From an uncultured Bacteroides sp. (GTDB taxonomy: Bacteria > Bacteroidota > Bacteroidia > Bacteroidales > Bacteroidaceae), in NCBI GenBank assembly GCA_949300425.1, contig CASGED010000087.1, positions 16,950-80,949 of the forward strand: a stretch of 64,000 nt of DNA, read 5' to 3'. The translations under genes were made by a program, and so were the position numbers. The notes beneath the pieces were generated by a model, which did no database searches, had not been told where the DNA came from, and saw nothing but the letters and a program-made list of their open reading frames with translations. Positions 44,841 through 53,920 of the stretch are shown here, in pieces; position 1 is the stretch's first letter, and every line of letters begins with the position of its first letter.

Positions 44841-44909
44841 GAACGCAAATTACGCAATTACTTTATTGCCAACAAAACGCATAGCACTATAATTGCACAA
44901 TTTGCGTTC
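44841..44909 (-). promoter_or_regulatory. Large stem-loop between susD and the GH29 gene
   Basis: GAACGCAAATTACGCAATTA (44841-44860) pairs with TAATTGCACAATTTGCGTTC (44890-44909) at 18 of 20 positions across a 29-base loop. No good T-run follows, so it looks more like an mRNA-processing or attenuation hairpin that keeps susCD mRNA more abundant than the enzyme mRNA. Confidence 0.6.
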
Positions 44910-44955
44910 CTTCTTTTCTAAACACCCATTTACAACATGAATAATGACTATCTAA

Positions 44956-46650
44956 TTAATAGCCGGGATTCTGTGTCAACAAGGGATTCTTCGTTCTCTC
45001 ATCCTCTGGAATAGGAAACAAATAACAATCTTTTGTAAATTGTAAAGATGTCGCTGTAAACTCAGGCCACCCATCTCTTCCCTGTACCCAATACTTTTTC
45101 TGCTCGTCGTTAAGAATATCCCATCGGACCATGTCCAACATCATATGCCCCCATTCAAAACCTAATTCTCTAAATCGCTCTAAATATAAATATTTCATTA
45201 GATTATCTTTACTGTTAGTTAATTCTATATCTTGTATAGCCTCAACTTGTGCTACGGTAGGCATATTTACCCTTCCACGTACTCTGTCTATTAATGATAT
45301 AGCTTTCGATAAATCATTTTCCTGAATACAAGCTTCCGCATATAGTAATAAGACATCAGCATAACGCATAACAATCATATTCATTGGACTATAAGCGCCA
45401 ACACCGCCTAATTTCCCCACAATATATTTTACCACACTATGATTACTACTTTTCGAATAGCTACTTTTATAACTAACATTGTCTTGCCCCGTTTTCTGCT
45501 TAAACTCATCTAATGTCGGAGAATCTTCGTACCATACTGTATACTTCAACCTAGGATCTCTTATCTCATAGGGCTTATCAGGATTAAAGGCCGGATCTGA
45601 GCAATCATATGTATAATTAAATATAGGTCCAGGCAAGGCTTCTGTTCTACTTTGAAAAGTACTGGTCACTTTATAGCCATTAACAGTCTCAAACAAATCA
45701 CAATAATACTCCGTCGGCTCCAAATACCCAAAGCCACCAGAAAAATTCATATTGGCTTCGGCAGGCGGATTCACAAAATCCATAAAGCGATTCTGCGAAT
45801 CAGATCCATTAGGTCTACTCGGATCATATTGGATCTCATAAATAGATTCTATTCCGTTTTCACCATCAGGCCAAAATTGGTCATAATAGTGAGGCGTAAG
45901 ATCATAATCAGGATCTGTTACATCTACCAACTCTCTAAATTCCTTCACCGCATCAGCCCATCTTTTTTCATAAACGTACAGTTTACCCAAAAAAGCCTGT
46001 GCGGCGCCTTTTGAAGCCCTACCAAGATTGGAGGTTCCACGATATTCTTTGACCGATGGCAATAATTTTTTAGCCTCCTCAAAATCTTTGATAATCTGCG
46101 GTACGATATCGGCTTTAGGAGTTCTCGGTACCAAGACCTGATCTATTGATACTTGCGGTTCAATGATAAACGGAACATCTCCAAACAATGTTGTAAGAGT
46201 AAAATACGCATATCCTCTGATAAAATAAGCCTCACCCAACGTCCTATTGAAAATATTTTCACTAACATTCTCCGGCTTTACAGGATTGGAACTTATTATA
46301 TTATTGGCATGTGCAATTCCCTTATACATGTTTTCCCAACATTTTCTTGTAAAATCCAAACTCGTTGTCACCATAGGATAAGCCCCATTATAAGGACTAA
46401 AGACTCCGCATCTTGCAGATGTAGTTTGTCCGGCAAATGGCGTGATTCCATCAATCATTGGGAAAAACTCGGAAGGATAGCCTGTCATGGAAGCATACAT
46501 ACCATTGGCTGCACTCTCAAAATCAGAATCCGTTTTAAAGAATGTATCAATCGTTATTTTATCTTCAGGATATTCTGTTAAAAAATCCTCACACGACTGA
46601 ATCGCAAAACACAAACAAATACAAGCTATATAATAATACACTTTTTTCAT
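44956..46650 (-). CDS. SusD/RagB family surface glycan-binding lipoprotein
   Basis: 564 residues from the ATG at 46650 (MKKVYYYIACICLCFAIQSC), with lipobox Cys at about residue 20 and the following EDFLTEYPEDKITIDTFFKT, the family's N-terminal pattern. AYFIRGYAYFTLTTLFGDVPFI near 145, MIVMRYADVLLLYAEACIQ near 425 and the C-terminal RTKNPLLTQNPGY are standard SusD features. It binds glycan at the surface with the upstream SusC. The codon use is visibly AT-rich compared with the fucosidase and regulatory genes on either side. Confidence 0.95.
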   Translation of the reverse strand: MKKVYYYIACICLCFAIQSCEDFLTEYPEDKITIDTFFKTDSDFESAANGMYASMTGYPSEFFPMIDGITPFAGQTTSARCGVFSPYNGAYPMVTTSLDFTRKCWENMYKGIAHANNIISSNPVKPENVSENIFNRTLGEAYFIRGYAYFTLTTLFGDVPFIIEPQVSIDQVLVPRTPKADIVPQIIKDFEEAKKLLPSVKEYRGTSNLGRASKGAAQAFLGKLYVYEKRWADAVKEFRELVDVTDPDYDLTPHYYDQFWPDGENGIESIYEIQYDPSRPNGSDSQNRFMDFVNPPAEANMNFSGGFGYLEPTEYYCDLFETVNGYKVTSTFQSRTEALPGPIFNYTYDCSDPAFNPDKPYEIRDPRLKYTVWYEDSPTLDEFKQKTGQDNVSYKSSYSKSSNHSVVKYIVGKLGGVGAYSPMNMIVMRYADVLLLYAEACIQENDLSKAISLIDRVRGRVNMPTVAQVEAIQDIELTNSKDNLMKYLYLERFRELGFEWGHMMLDMVRWDILNDEQKKYWVQGRDGWPEFTATSLQFTKDCYLFPIPEDERTKNPLLTQNPGY

Positions 46651-46662
46651 AATCTTCATATT

Positions 46663-49600
46663 TTAGAATTTCAATGAAACACCCACACTAATTGATTTGC
46701 TGACAGGATAATAACGTATCGCCCCATCACTTTGAGTATTTGTCGTTTCGGGATCAAAACCTATATATTTTGTAAATAGGAATGGATTAATAGCATTCAC
46801 ATAGAATCTCAAATTATCAATTCTTATCTTATTAACAATTTGTTTCGGTAGCGTATAACCAATTTGAATATTTCTTATTCTAAAGAAACTTGTATTTTGC
46901 AATACATTACCATGTCCTTGTGGTGCATTTGTCCATAAACCTGTCATCGCAGGGTATTTACCACTAACAACAACATTGCCATCATCACCAACAATTGTAC
47001 GATTGTCAAAATACTCTTTATATATATTCATAAATTTAGGATTAACGCCACCATACGTATTACTATAATACACATATTTCTTTGACTCACCGCTTGCTGC
47101 TATTGCCAAATCAATGCCTTTCCACTCTGCAGACAAATTAACTCCATACACATACCTTGGTTCACGCGAGCCCAAATATGTCTTATCTTCAACATCTATA
47201 ATATCATCACCACTAGCATTCTCTATAATATACATTCCAGGACGTACATCTCCTGTCGGAACAACACTTTGTTCAATCTCATCCCAATTTTGATAAATAC
47301 CCAGAATTTTGTAACCAAAATAGGAATTAATAGGATATCCTTCCCTAATCCACAAGTCGGTATCTACCTGGAATGGGGCAATACCACCCATATCTGTTAC
47401 TTCATTTTTATTATCAGATAAATTAAATGAAACACTGTAAGAAAAATCTCTTATTTTATCATTCCAACCGACATTGAGTTCCCAACCTCTATTCATTACC
47501 TCGCCAACATTTACCATTGGGCCATTAATGAAACCGCTTGAGAATGGTATTGTGGCATTAAACAGCATATCTTTTGTTCGCTTATCATACCAATCAAAGC
47601 TCAAATTCAACCTATTATCAAAAAATCCGGCATCCAAACCTATATCAAAAGTTGTGGTCGTTTCCCACTTTATATCTTTATTAGACATGTCATTAATGCG
47701 GTAAGCTGCATATACAGAGTTTGGATTACCTAACGGATAGCGATCCGTCAACGTATAAGTGTTCAACCATGCAAACTGACTGATATTTGCATTTCCCAAG
47801 CTACCATAACCTAGTCTAAGTTTCAAATTACTTATCCAAGGAAGTTGTTTCATAAAACTCTCCTCACTAATACGCCAACCAGCTGATACCGATGGGAATG
47901 TACCCCATTGATTTCCTGGAGCAAAAACAGAAGAGCCATCCCTCCTCACATTGGCTTGCAACAAATATCGTCCTTTATAATCATAATTAATCTGCCCTAA
48001 CAAAGAGACCGTTGCACTTCTTGTTCTATTTCCATTCAAATTTGTAATATCATCACCTGCATCAATAACAGTAAGTTCATTGCCAGGAAAAGTCCGTTTT
48101 GTTCCGGTTAAATATTGTGAGTTAGCCTCATTAACGACTATACCTGCAAGCAAACCTATATAATGTTCTCTAATACTTTTGTTATAAGTAAACAATTGCT
48201 GAAATTCCCATGTATTACTATCATCATATCTGCTTCTAGCTTCAGCATTAGGCTGAGTTGAATAAATACTTGTAGGAGTTTCATAATCATATACTGTGTA
48301 ACTAGGAGACCAATAATCAGACTTTTGCCATCCGTAATGAAAATTAAATACGGTTTTCGATTTTAATCCATCAATAATATCCCATTCTAAAAACAAGTTT
48401 GCCCGAGTCTGATAATTCTTACCTTTCGTAGTAGACACATAATTGGGATCATTATCATACATCAATGTCAATGGCATTGATTGCCCAGTATCAAACTGTC
48501 CAGGGACACTTCTAAGGGGTATTCCATAAGAGCCATCAGGCATATATTGCGGAACGCTTGGATGTATCATTAATGGATTTTTAAAATAATTATACATTTC
48601 TCTACTGGTATTATTCGCAAGACTTGCATCAATATTAAGTCCAAATTTCAATTTCTTACTAAAACTATAATCAAAATTAGAACGTAAATTAGTACGATTA
48701 TAATCAGTAAAAGGAACAACGCCTTCTTGATCAATATAACCAATAGATATTGCGTACCTGATTTTTTCGGTTCCACCTCTTACAGATACATTATAGTTCT
48801 GAATAGGCGCATTATCTTTAACTGAAAATTTCCACCAATTAAAGCCATCGCCCAAAGTTTCTGGAGCATGCTCACCTTCCCAGTAAAGAGGTTGGTTATT
48901 CCATTTCGCTTCTTCATTCTGTTTAATAGCCATCTCTGTAGCATTCAATACTTCCGGCATATGTGAAACGCTTTGCCAACCGTATTCAGCAGTAAATTCC
49001 ACAAGAGTCTTTCCTACGACACCTCTCTTAGTTGTAATCAGAATGACTCCATTAGCCGCTTTAGAACCATACACAGCAGCCGAGGCAGCATCCTTCAACA
49101 CAGATATACTTTCAATATCATTCATTTGAATATTATCCATCGAACCTTCGAAGCCATCAATAATAATCAAAGGATTTGCTCCAGAATTAACAGTACCCTT
49201 ACCACGAACTTGTATTTGAGTTGATGAACCTGGCAAGCCACTTGTTGCAGTAATTTGCACTCCAGGTAGTTTTCCCTGAAGAGCTTGAGCTGAACTTGTC
49301 GTCGTTATTTTTGAGAGTTCATTTCCTGATACAGTCGATATGGATCCTGTAATATTCGTCTTCTTTTGGGTCACATAACCTACAACCACCACTTCATCCA
49401 ATATTTCTGTATCTTCCGTTAACGTAATCGAAATCACTTTTCGATTCCCAACTTTCACTTCTTGCGGAGCAAAGCCTATAAATGTAATTTGTAATACTGC
49501 ATCGGCAGAAGCATCTATCGTAAACCGACCGTCTATATCCGTAATCGTACCTATTGAAGACTGGCCCTTCACGGTTACATTGGCACCAATAATAGGTTCG

Positions 49601-49956
49601 CCATTAGCGTCTTTTACCGTTCCGGACACTTTGTTTTTCTGCTGAGCGGATTCCTTTCTTGACGTTATTTTCCTGATAACAATATTTTTACCTTGAATTT
49701 CGTAACCCACTTGCTGGCCTTGTAAGATTTGCTTTACGGCTTCTTGCAATTGGTCGGCATCGATCGTTACCTTACGGTCTGTATCCACATCGCCCGCAAT
49801 GTAGACAAACGAGTACCCACTTTTGGCTTGCAGTTCGGTCATCGCTTTCTTTACCGAAACATTTTGCATCTTTAAGGACAAGGACTGGGCGGATATTCCT
49901 AAATGGAAGCCCAACAAAGCTACCAATAGTAGCATCGCCTTTCTTCTGTAATTCAT
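46663..49956 (-). CDS. SusC/RagA family TonB-dependent transducer with STN domain
   Basis: A 1097-residue outer membrane transporter. After the signal peptide (about 1-23) comes an STN signalling domain (about 24-95: LKMQNVSVKKAMTELQAKSG, VTIDADQLQEAVKQILQGQQ), a carboxypeptidase-regulatory domain (about 108-185), a TonB-box-like LDEVVVVGYVTQKK, the plug (about 195-310, SVLKDAASAAVYGSKAANGV) and the barrel ending VGVSLKF. The STN domain should contact the FecR protein encoded upstream and pass substrate status to the ECF sigma factor. The 5' ~450 bp look richer in GC than the barrel-coding part, suggesting a mosaic gene. Confidence 0.97.
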   Translation of the reverse strand: MNYRRKAMLLLVALLGFHLGISAQSLSLKMQNVSVKKAMTELQAKSGYSFVYIAGDVDTDRKVTIDADQLQEAVKQILQGQQVGYEIQGKNIVIRKITSRKESAQQKNKVSGTVKDANGEPIIGANVTVKGQSSIGTITDIDGRFTIDASADAVLQITFIGFAPQEVKVGNRKVISITLTEDTEILDEVVVVGYVTQKKTNITGSISTVSGNELSKITTTSSAQALQGKLPGVQITATSGLPGSSTQIQVRGKGTVNSGANPLIIIDGFEGSMDNIQMNDIESISVLKDAASAAVYGSKAANGVILITTKRGVVGKTLVEFTAEYGWQSVSHMPEVLNATEMAIKQNEEAKWNNQPLYWEGEHAPETLGDGFNWWKFSVKDNAPIQNYNVSVRGGTEKIRYAISIGYIDQEGVVPFTDYNRTNLRSNFDYSFSKKLKFGLNIDASLANNTSREMYNYFKNPLMIHPSVPQYMPDGSYGIPLRSVPGQFDTGQSMPLTLMYDNDPNYVSTTKGKNYQTRANLFLEWDIIDGLKSKTVFNFHYGWQKSDYWSPSYTVYDYETPTSIYSTQPNAEARSRYDDSNTWEFQQLFTYNKSIREHYIGLLAGIVVNEANSQYLTGTKRTFPGNELTVIDAGDDITNLNGNRTRSATVSLLGQINYDYKGRYLLQANVRRDGSSVFAPGNQWGTFPSVSAGWRISEESFMKQLPWISNLKLRLGYGSLGNANISQFAWLNTYTLTDRYPLGNPNSVYAAYRINDMSNKDIKWETTTTFDIGLDAGFFDNRLNLSFDWYDKRTKDMLFNATIPFSSGFINGPMVNVGEVMNRGWELNVGWNDKIRDFSYSVSFNLSDNKNEVTDMGGIAPFQVDTDLWIREGYPINSYFGYKILGIYQNWDEIEQSVVPTGDVRPGMYIIENASGDDIIDVEDKTYLGSREPRYVYGVNLSAEWKGIDLAIAASGESKKYVYYSNTYGGVNPKFMNIYKEYFDNRTIVGDDGNVVVSGKYPAMTGLWTNAPQGHGNVLQNTSFFRIRNIQIGYTLPKQIVNKIRIDNLRFYVNAINPFLFTKYIGFDPETTNTQSDGAIRYYPVSKSISVGVSLKF

Positions 49957-50017
49957 AAAATTAGCATTTTTAATGATTAAAATTGAGATAAAAGGTGTCC
50001 TCTAAAGAATGTTTTCG

Positions 50018-50110
50018 TAACTTTGCACACTCCTTAGACAACAGTTCGCACACGTACATGTAAGAAGAGGAGTCGAGCCGGAAGAACTTGCACACACTTC
50101 CGGCTTTTTC
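50018..50110 (+). ncRNA. Candidate small RNA divergent from susC (DonS-like position)
   Basis: On the plus strand TAACTTTG (50018-50025) is an exact -7 box. About 50 bp later a perfect 9-bp stem AGCCGGAAG/CTTCCGGCT (50076-50084, 50097-50105) is followed by TTTTTC, a clear terminator. This predicts an RNA of about 80 nt from near 50031. It lies opposite the susC leader, in the gap between the FecR and susC genes, where cis-encoded repressor RNAs of the DonS type occur in Bacteroides loci controlled by ECF sigma/anti-sigma pairs. No -33 TTTG is evident. Confidence 0.62.
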
Positions 50111-50201
50111 TTTCCTATGTATTACCTTCTTACCTTGCTAAAAAATAAGGTGGTTCTGTATTTTCCATGGTTCATTGGTATTAAAAAAGTTTGTTAATTG
50201 A

Positions 50202-51215
50202 TTAATATAACACAATCTGATTGTCTTCCAACGTATAATGTATCTTACCCGTTGCCGCCAACGCTTCGAGCACGTCCTTAATGCCTTGGCTTGTACGGTT
50301 AAAAGTTCCGTAGAAACGATAATCGGCCAACGAGTCCGTCTTCAATGTTATCTGCACATCGTAACTGCGTTCCAACGTCTGAATGACTTCCGGCAAAAGC
50401 ACCTCATCAAACGAAAGTATGCCTTGCTTCCATCCGGCGTCGGCCTTTGTCCGTTTGGTCGATTCGATTTTCATCCTACCGTCCGACTTATCAAGTACAA
50501 CCCGCTCATCGGGCATCAGGAAGCATTCCGCTTCTTGCCGGATCTGATTATGCAAGGCGACTTTCCCTTCCAACAAAGAGACGATGACTTGGCGGTCTTC
50601 GGGATAGTCACGGAAGTTGAACTTCGTGCCCAACACCTTTACTTGCAAGCTCTTTGAACGAACATAGAAAGGAATCTCTTCGTTGTGGGCTACTTCAAAA
50701 TAGCCTTCACCCTGCAACTCTACCTCTCGGTTGTCTACCCCGAAGTCCTGCGCATACGTCATACGTGACCCCGCATTGAGGGTCACCAACGTTCCGTCCG
50801 GCAAGCGCATCTGTGCCTGCGACCCCAACGGAACCACCACTTCGATGTCTGCCAACGCTTCCCGCAAATTGCCTTCCCCTTGCCGATAGGAGAAGTATGC
50901 TATCATCCCCACCAACGCCACCACGGCTGCATAACGAACCCACATCGGCCAAGAAATCCGAACGGCTTTTTTCTTTCCGGATTTAGAAGCCGCCACTCTT
51001 TGCTGGAACTGGCGAAAAGCGGCCTCGTGGTCATAACGTGTACGTTCTTCCTCCGCCAAAGCCGAAAACCAAAGTTCCTGACGTTGCAAAAAGTATCTAC
51101 GATGCGCCTCCGACTCGTCTATCCAAGCCTTCAGTTCATCTCGTCCTTCTTGATTCAATTCGCCGGACAAAAAGGATACGATTAATTCGTCTATGTAGTT
51201 GTTATTCTCTTCCAT
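50202..51215 (-). CDS. FecR family anti-sigma factor
   Basis: A 337-residue inner membrane protein. The N-terminal cytoplasmic part (about 1-85, ELIVSFLSGELNQEGRDELKAWI) should hold the sigma factor, a single membrane helix follows (WVRYAAVVALVGMIAYFSYR, about 88-107), and the periplasmic FecR domain (about 120-215: VVPLGSQAQMRLPDGTLVTL, GEGYFEVAHNEEIPFYVRS) leads into a DUF4974-type C-terminal STN-like domain (about 265-335). It links the STN-SusC to the ECF sigma factor encoded 67 bp upstream. Confidence 0.95.
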   Translation of the reverse strand: MEENNNYIDELIVSFLSGELNQEGRDELKAWIDESEAHRRYFLQRQELWFSALAEEERTRYDHEAAFRQFQQRVAASKSGKKKAVRISWPMWVRYAAVVALVGMIAYFSYRQGEGNLREALADIEVVVPLGSQAQMRLPDGTLVTLNAGSRMTYAQDFGVDNREVELQGEGYFEVAHNEEIPFYVRSKSLQVKVLGTKFNFRDYPEDRQVIVSLLEGKVALHNQIRQEAECFLMPDERVVLDKSDGRMKIESTKRTKADAGWKQGILSFDEVLLPEVIQTLERSYDVQITLKTDSLADYRFYGTFNRTSQGIKDVLEALAATGKIHYTLEDNQIVLY

Positions 51216-51282
51216 TTTATTAGGGGTTCTATAGATATGACGATAAAAAAGAATAAGCGGGTAGTCAAAAAAGGAACTTTTT

Positions 51283-51879
51283 TCAAGCGATACAGCAAAA
51301 AAGAATCAGACAAGGTAGCAAATACTTGCCGAGTTCCTTATAAAGCAAAGACAAAGCGTTCTTTATGTGGTACTTAACAGTATTGACCGAAATGCCGAGT
51401 TCACAGGCTATTTCTTCATATTTCTTTTCTTCAAAACGGCTTTTCAGGAAAACACGGCGGCATTCTTCCGGCAAACGGCTAATAGCCCTACGAATCTCAT
51501 GGTCGAGTTCTTTCTCCAATAAAGAGCCCAACGGATAATCGTCAGCCAAGATATAGCGTTCGCCCAACGAATCGCCCCCTTCCAGTTCCGAAAAAGTGAT
51601 TTCATGCTTCTGCTTGCGTGAATCAAGATAATCCAAGCAACGGTTACGGACGGCACGTACCAGGTAACTACGCAGGGAGATACGGATATCCAGTGTCTCA
51701 CGTACCTCCCACAAGTGGAATATCACGTCGCCCGCCAGATGTTCAGCCAAAGCCTCATCGCCCACATATTCCCTAGCCACATGACACAATGCGACATAAT
51801 GATGCTCATAGAGGTATCTGTATGCCTCTTCTTTGCCTTGTTTCAGTCCTTCAATAATAAATAGTTCTGTGTTTTCCAT
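51283..51879 (-). CDS. ECF-type RNA polymerase sigma factor of the FecR/SusC signalling set
   Basis: A 198-residue sigma factor. Region 2 spans about 10-90 (YRYLYEHHYVALCHVAREYV, LRSYLVRAVRNRCLDYL) and region 4 about 130-185 (RLPEECRRVFLKSRFEEKKY followed by the helix-turn-helix EEIACELGISVNTVKYHIKN). The hydrophobic C-terminal end (YLLPCLILFCCIA) is common in this Bacteroidales group. It should activate the downstream susCD transcript when FecR releases it. Its start lies only 12 bp after the ATPase/nuclease-like gene, so both may be read from the TACCTTTG box at 53655. Confidence 0.93.
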   Translation of the reverse strand: MENTELFIIEGLKQGKEEAYRYLYEHHYVALCHVAREYVGDEALAEHLAGDVIFHLWEVRETLDIRISLRSYLVRAVRNRCLDYLDSRKQKHEITFSELEGGDSLGERYILADDYPLGSLLEKELDHEIRRAISRLPEECRRVFLKSRFEEKKYEEIACELGISVNTVKYHIKNALSLLYKELGKYLLPCLILFCCIA

Positions 51880-51891
51880 GTCTGTTTGAAG

Positions 51892-53628
51892 CTATTTTAT
51901 TGATAGGGGAACTTCTTCCATCCTTACCAACTCATATCCCTGGATTTGCGCTACAATAGGATGCAATTCAGTTCCTATGGTCAGCAGACGTACCTTCTCA
52001 CCTTGCGCATAGGTTTTGATTTGCTCCAATGCTTCCTTCCATTGGCTTACGGCTTTTGCCTCCGTATCCGTTTTCGAGAGGTATTTCAGTTCTAAAATAT
52101 AACTGTGCTTCACCATCGGCCAACGTTTCAGGTCCGGCATCAGGAAGAAGTCACAATAACCGTGGTTTAACTCCACTTCCGGAGCCGTCAGGTAATAAGC
52201 GTTCAGGCTGAGGTAAGCATTCATGAATCCTTGCAGGTTACGTTCACCCTCTATGAGGCTACGCACGGCAGTCGTGTCATGATAGGCTTTCAGAATGTAT
52301 TCCATCATGGGCTTCCAGTTCCCGTCAAGAGCGGCGTCATCATATGTATCCGACAGAGCTGATACGTCCACCCGGCAAATCTTCCGGTATTCCTGTAACA
52401 AGTAATCGTAATATTGCCGCCGTACATTGTTGTTCGGAATGCCCAAAATCATCTTACTGCCCCTCATGCCCGTGATGGTCACCATGCCGTAATAGAACAA
52501 CAGGCTTTTGAACATGTCCGGGTCTGTCAGCCGTGCGGCAGGAAAAGAGTCCGCGACATTACCCAGGATGCTTCCCTTCTCTGCCACTTCTAATAGCACG
52601 CCCTTACGGTCACCGTCCAGTTTATCCAATTTGATGAGTTTGTCTAACTTCAGATAATCTGTACGGGTATTGCGGTCTATCATTTCTTTAGGCGTTTGCC
52701 CATGTTGAATGATATAGTTTATATAATAAGTTACCATGTCGCAATTGAACATTTTCGGGTCAGTATAAACGACATCTTCAGAGAAGCAATACCCGTCATA
52801 CCAGGGCTTCATTTCCGCAATCAGCTGCTCTTCATCTCCTTGGAGCACTCCTGCAGACTGGTAATAGCGAATCATTTCCCGCACATCGGTCTCACTGAAT
52901 CCCAGCATTTGGTTGAAACGCGCGTCCATGGTGATACTGGTGGCGATGTTGTACCCGCTGGTGAGGTCATCCAATGTCACGGGACTGACGCCCATCATCA
53001 GAATACGGTCAAAGTTCCCCTTAAACTTCTTGAATACATCCCGATAGAAGCCGCTGGCATGTGTCATGGCGTGATAGATGGCCTCTCCCTGTTCGTTGAG
53101 CACGGTGTTGGTGAAGTTGTCATATTCATCCACTATCAGATAAAGTTTGTGTCCACGCGCCTGAGCCGTTGCTGTAATAAGGGCAAACTTGCTGTCCGCG
53201 TCTTCCCGTTCCCTGACCCGTTCCACGAAGTCTTCGGGGTAATAGGCAGCATAACGTTCTACAAAATCATCCAGCCGGATGCCGAAGTACTGATTGAATT
53301 TTACGGGAAGCACTTCCGCATCTCCTCCTATTTGCGAGAAATCGAGATGTAGCACTTGGAACTTTCCTTGCCACGGAGTAGGATGATCCGCTATCCAAAG
53401 TCCTCTGAACATTTCCGCAAAGTTCTCCCCAGCATTGATGTCGTAATAATAGCGGAGCATGGAGAGGAACAGGCTTTTGCCGAAACGGCGCGGACGGATG
53501 AAGAAGAGGAAATGTCCGGCTTGCTCCATTGTTTCCAGATACATGGAGTTGTCCACAAAATAGAGGGATTCTCTCCTTATCTGTCGGAAGTCCGATATCC
53601 CATAAGGTAGTGCTTTGTATGCTGCCAT
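51892..53628 (-). CDS. AAA-ATPase-like protein with C-terminal PD-(D/E)XK nuclease-like domain
   Basis: A 578-residue protein of the same family as 11086-12630 but diverged. The N-terminus is LPYGISDFRQIRRESLYFVD, Walker A is FFIRPRRFGKSLFLSML near 40-56, Walker B LYLIVDEYDNFTN near 157-169, and the C-terminal core HGYCDFFLMPDLKRWP followed by SYILELKYLSK near 500-535 keeps Asp and Glu-x-Lys. It directly precedes the ECF sigma gene with 12 bp between them. That could make the sigma factor its passenger, or simply reflect insertion upstream of the locus. Function not established for the family. Confidence 0.85.
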   Translation of the reverse strand: MAAYKALPYGISDFRQIRRESLYFVDNSMYLETMEQAGHFLFFIRPRRFGKSLFLSMLRYYYDINAGENFAEMFRGLWIADHPTPWQGKFQVLHLDFSQIGGDAEVLPVKFNQYFGIRLDDFVERYAAYYPEDFVERVREREDADSKFALITATAQARGHKLYLIVDEYDNFTNTVLNEQGEAIYHAMTHASGFYRDVFKKFKGNFDRILMMGVSPVTLDDLTSGYNIATSITMDARFNQMLGFSETDVREMIRYYQSAGVLQGDEEQLIAEMKPWYDGYCFSEDVVYTDPKMFNCDMVTYYINYIIQHGQTPKEMIDRNTRTDYLKLDKLIKLDKLDGDRKGVLLEVAEKGSILGNVADSFPAARLTDPDMFKSLLFYYGMVTITGMRGSKMILGIPNNNVRRQYYDYLLQEYRKICRVDVSALSDTYDDAALDGNWKPMMEYILKAYHDTTAVRSLIEGERNLQGFMNAYLSLNAYYLTAPEVELNHGYCDFFLMPDLKRWPMVKHSYILELKYLSKTDTEAKAVSQWKEALEQIKTYAQGEKVRLLTIGTELHPIVAQIQGYELVRMEEVPLSIK

Positions 53629-53654
53629 GATGTTTTTTATATGATGATGATATG

Positions 53655-53662
53655 CAAAGGTA
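53655..53662 (-). promoter_or_regulatory. -7 promoter box TACCTTTG for the ATPase (and possibly sigma/FecR) genes
   Basis: The minus strand reads TACCTTTG 26 bp before the ATPase start at 53628, matching TAnnTTTG. Confidence 0.55.
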
Positions 53663-53733
53663 ATGATTTCGATTGAAATCAGTACCCGTTTTTATAAGTA
53701 AGTGCACAAAATCAAATGATAATTTATCAGGGC

Positions 53734-53779
53734 GTTTCACATATTACTGAAACATTGTTTCAATAGTTACTGAAACGGT
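53734..53779. repeat. 23-bp direct repeat pair
   Basis: GTTTCA starts at 53734 and 53757, and TTACTGAAAC recurs with the same 23 bp shift. Each unit is itself a short inverted repeat (GTTTCA/TGAAAC). Confidence 0.55.
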
Positions 53780-53920
53780 GCATCTATACGGATAATAACA
53801 TACCCTTAATAAATGTATAAGAAGACTCCTGAAGTTCCTGGAGCAATACAATGATTTTGAAAAAAACAACTATTCCCATGAATAGACGAAATATTACACA
53901 TCGGAAGCAGGTCCTATGTA

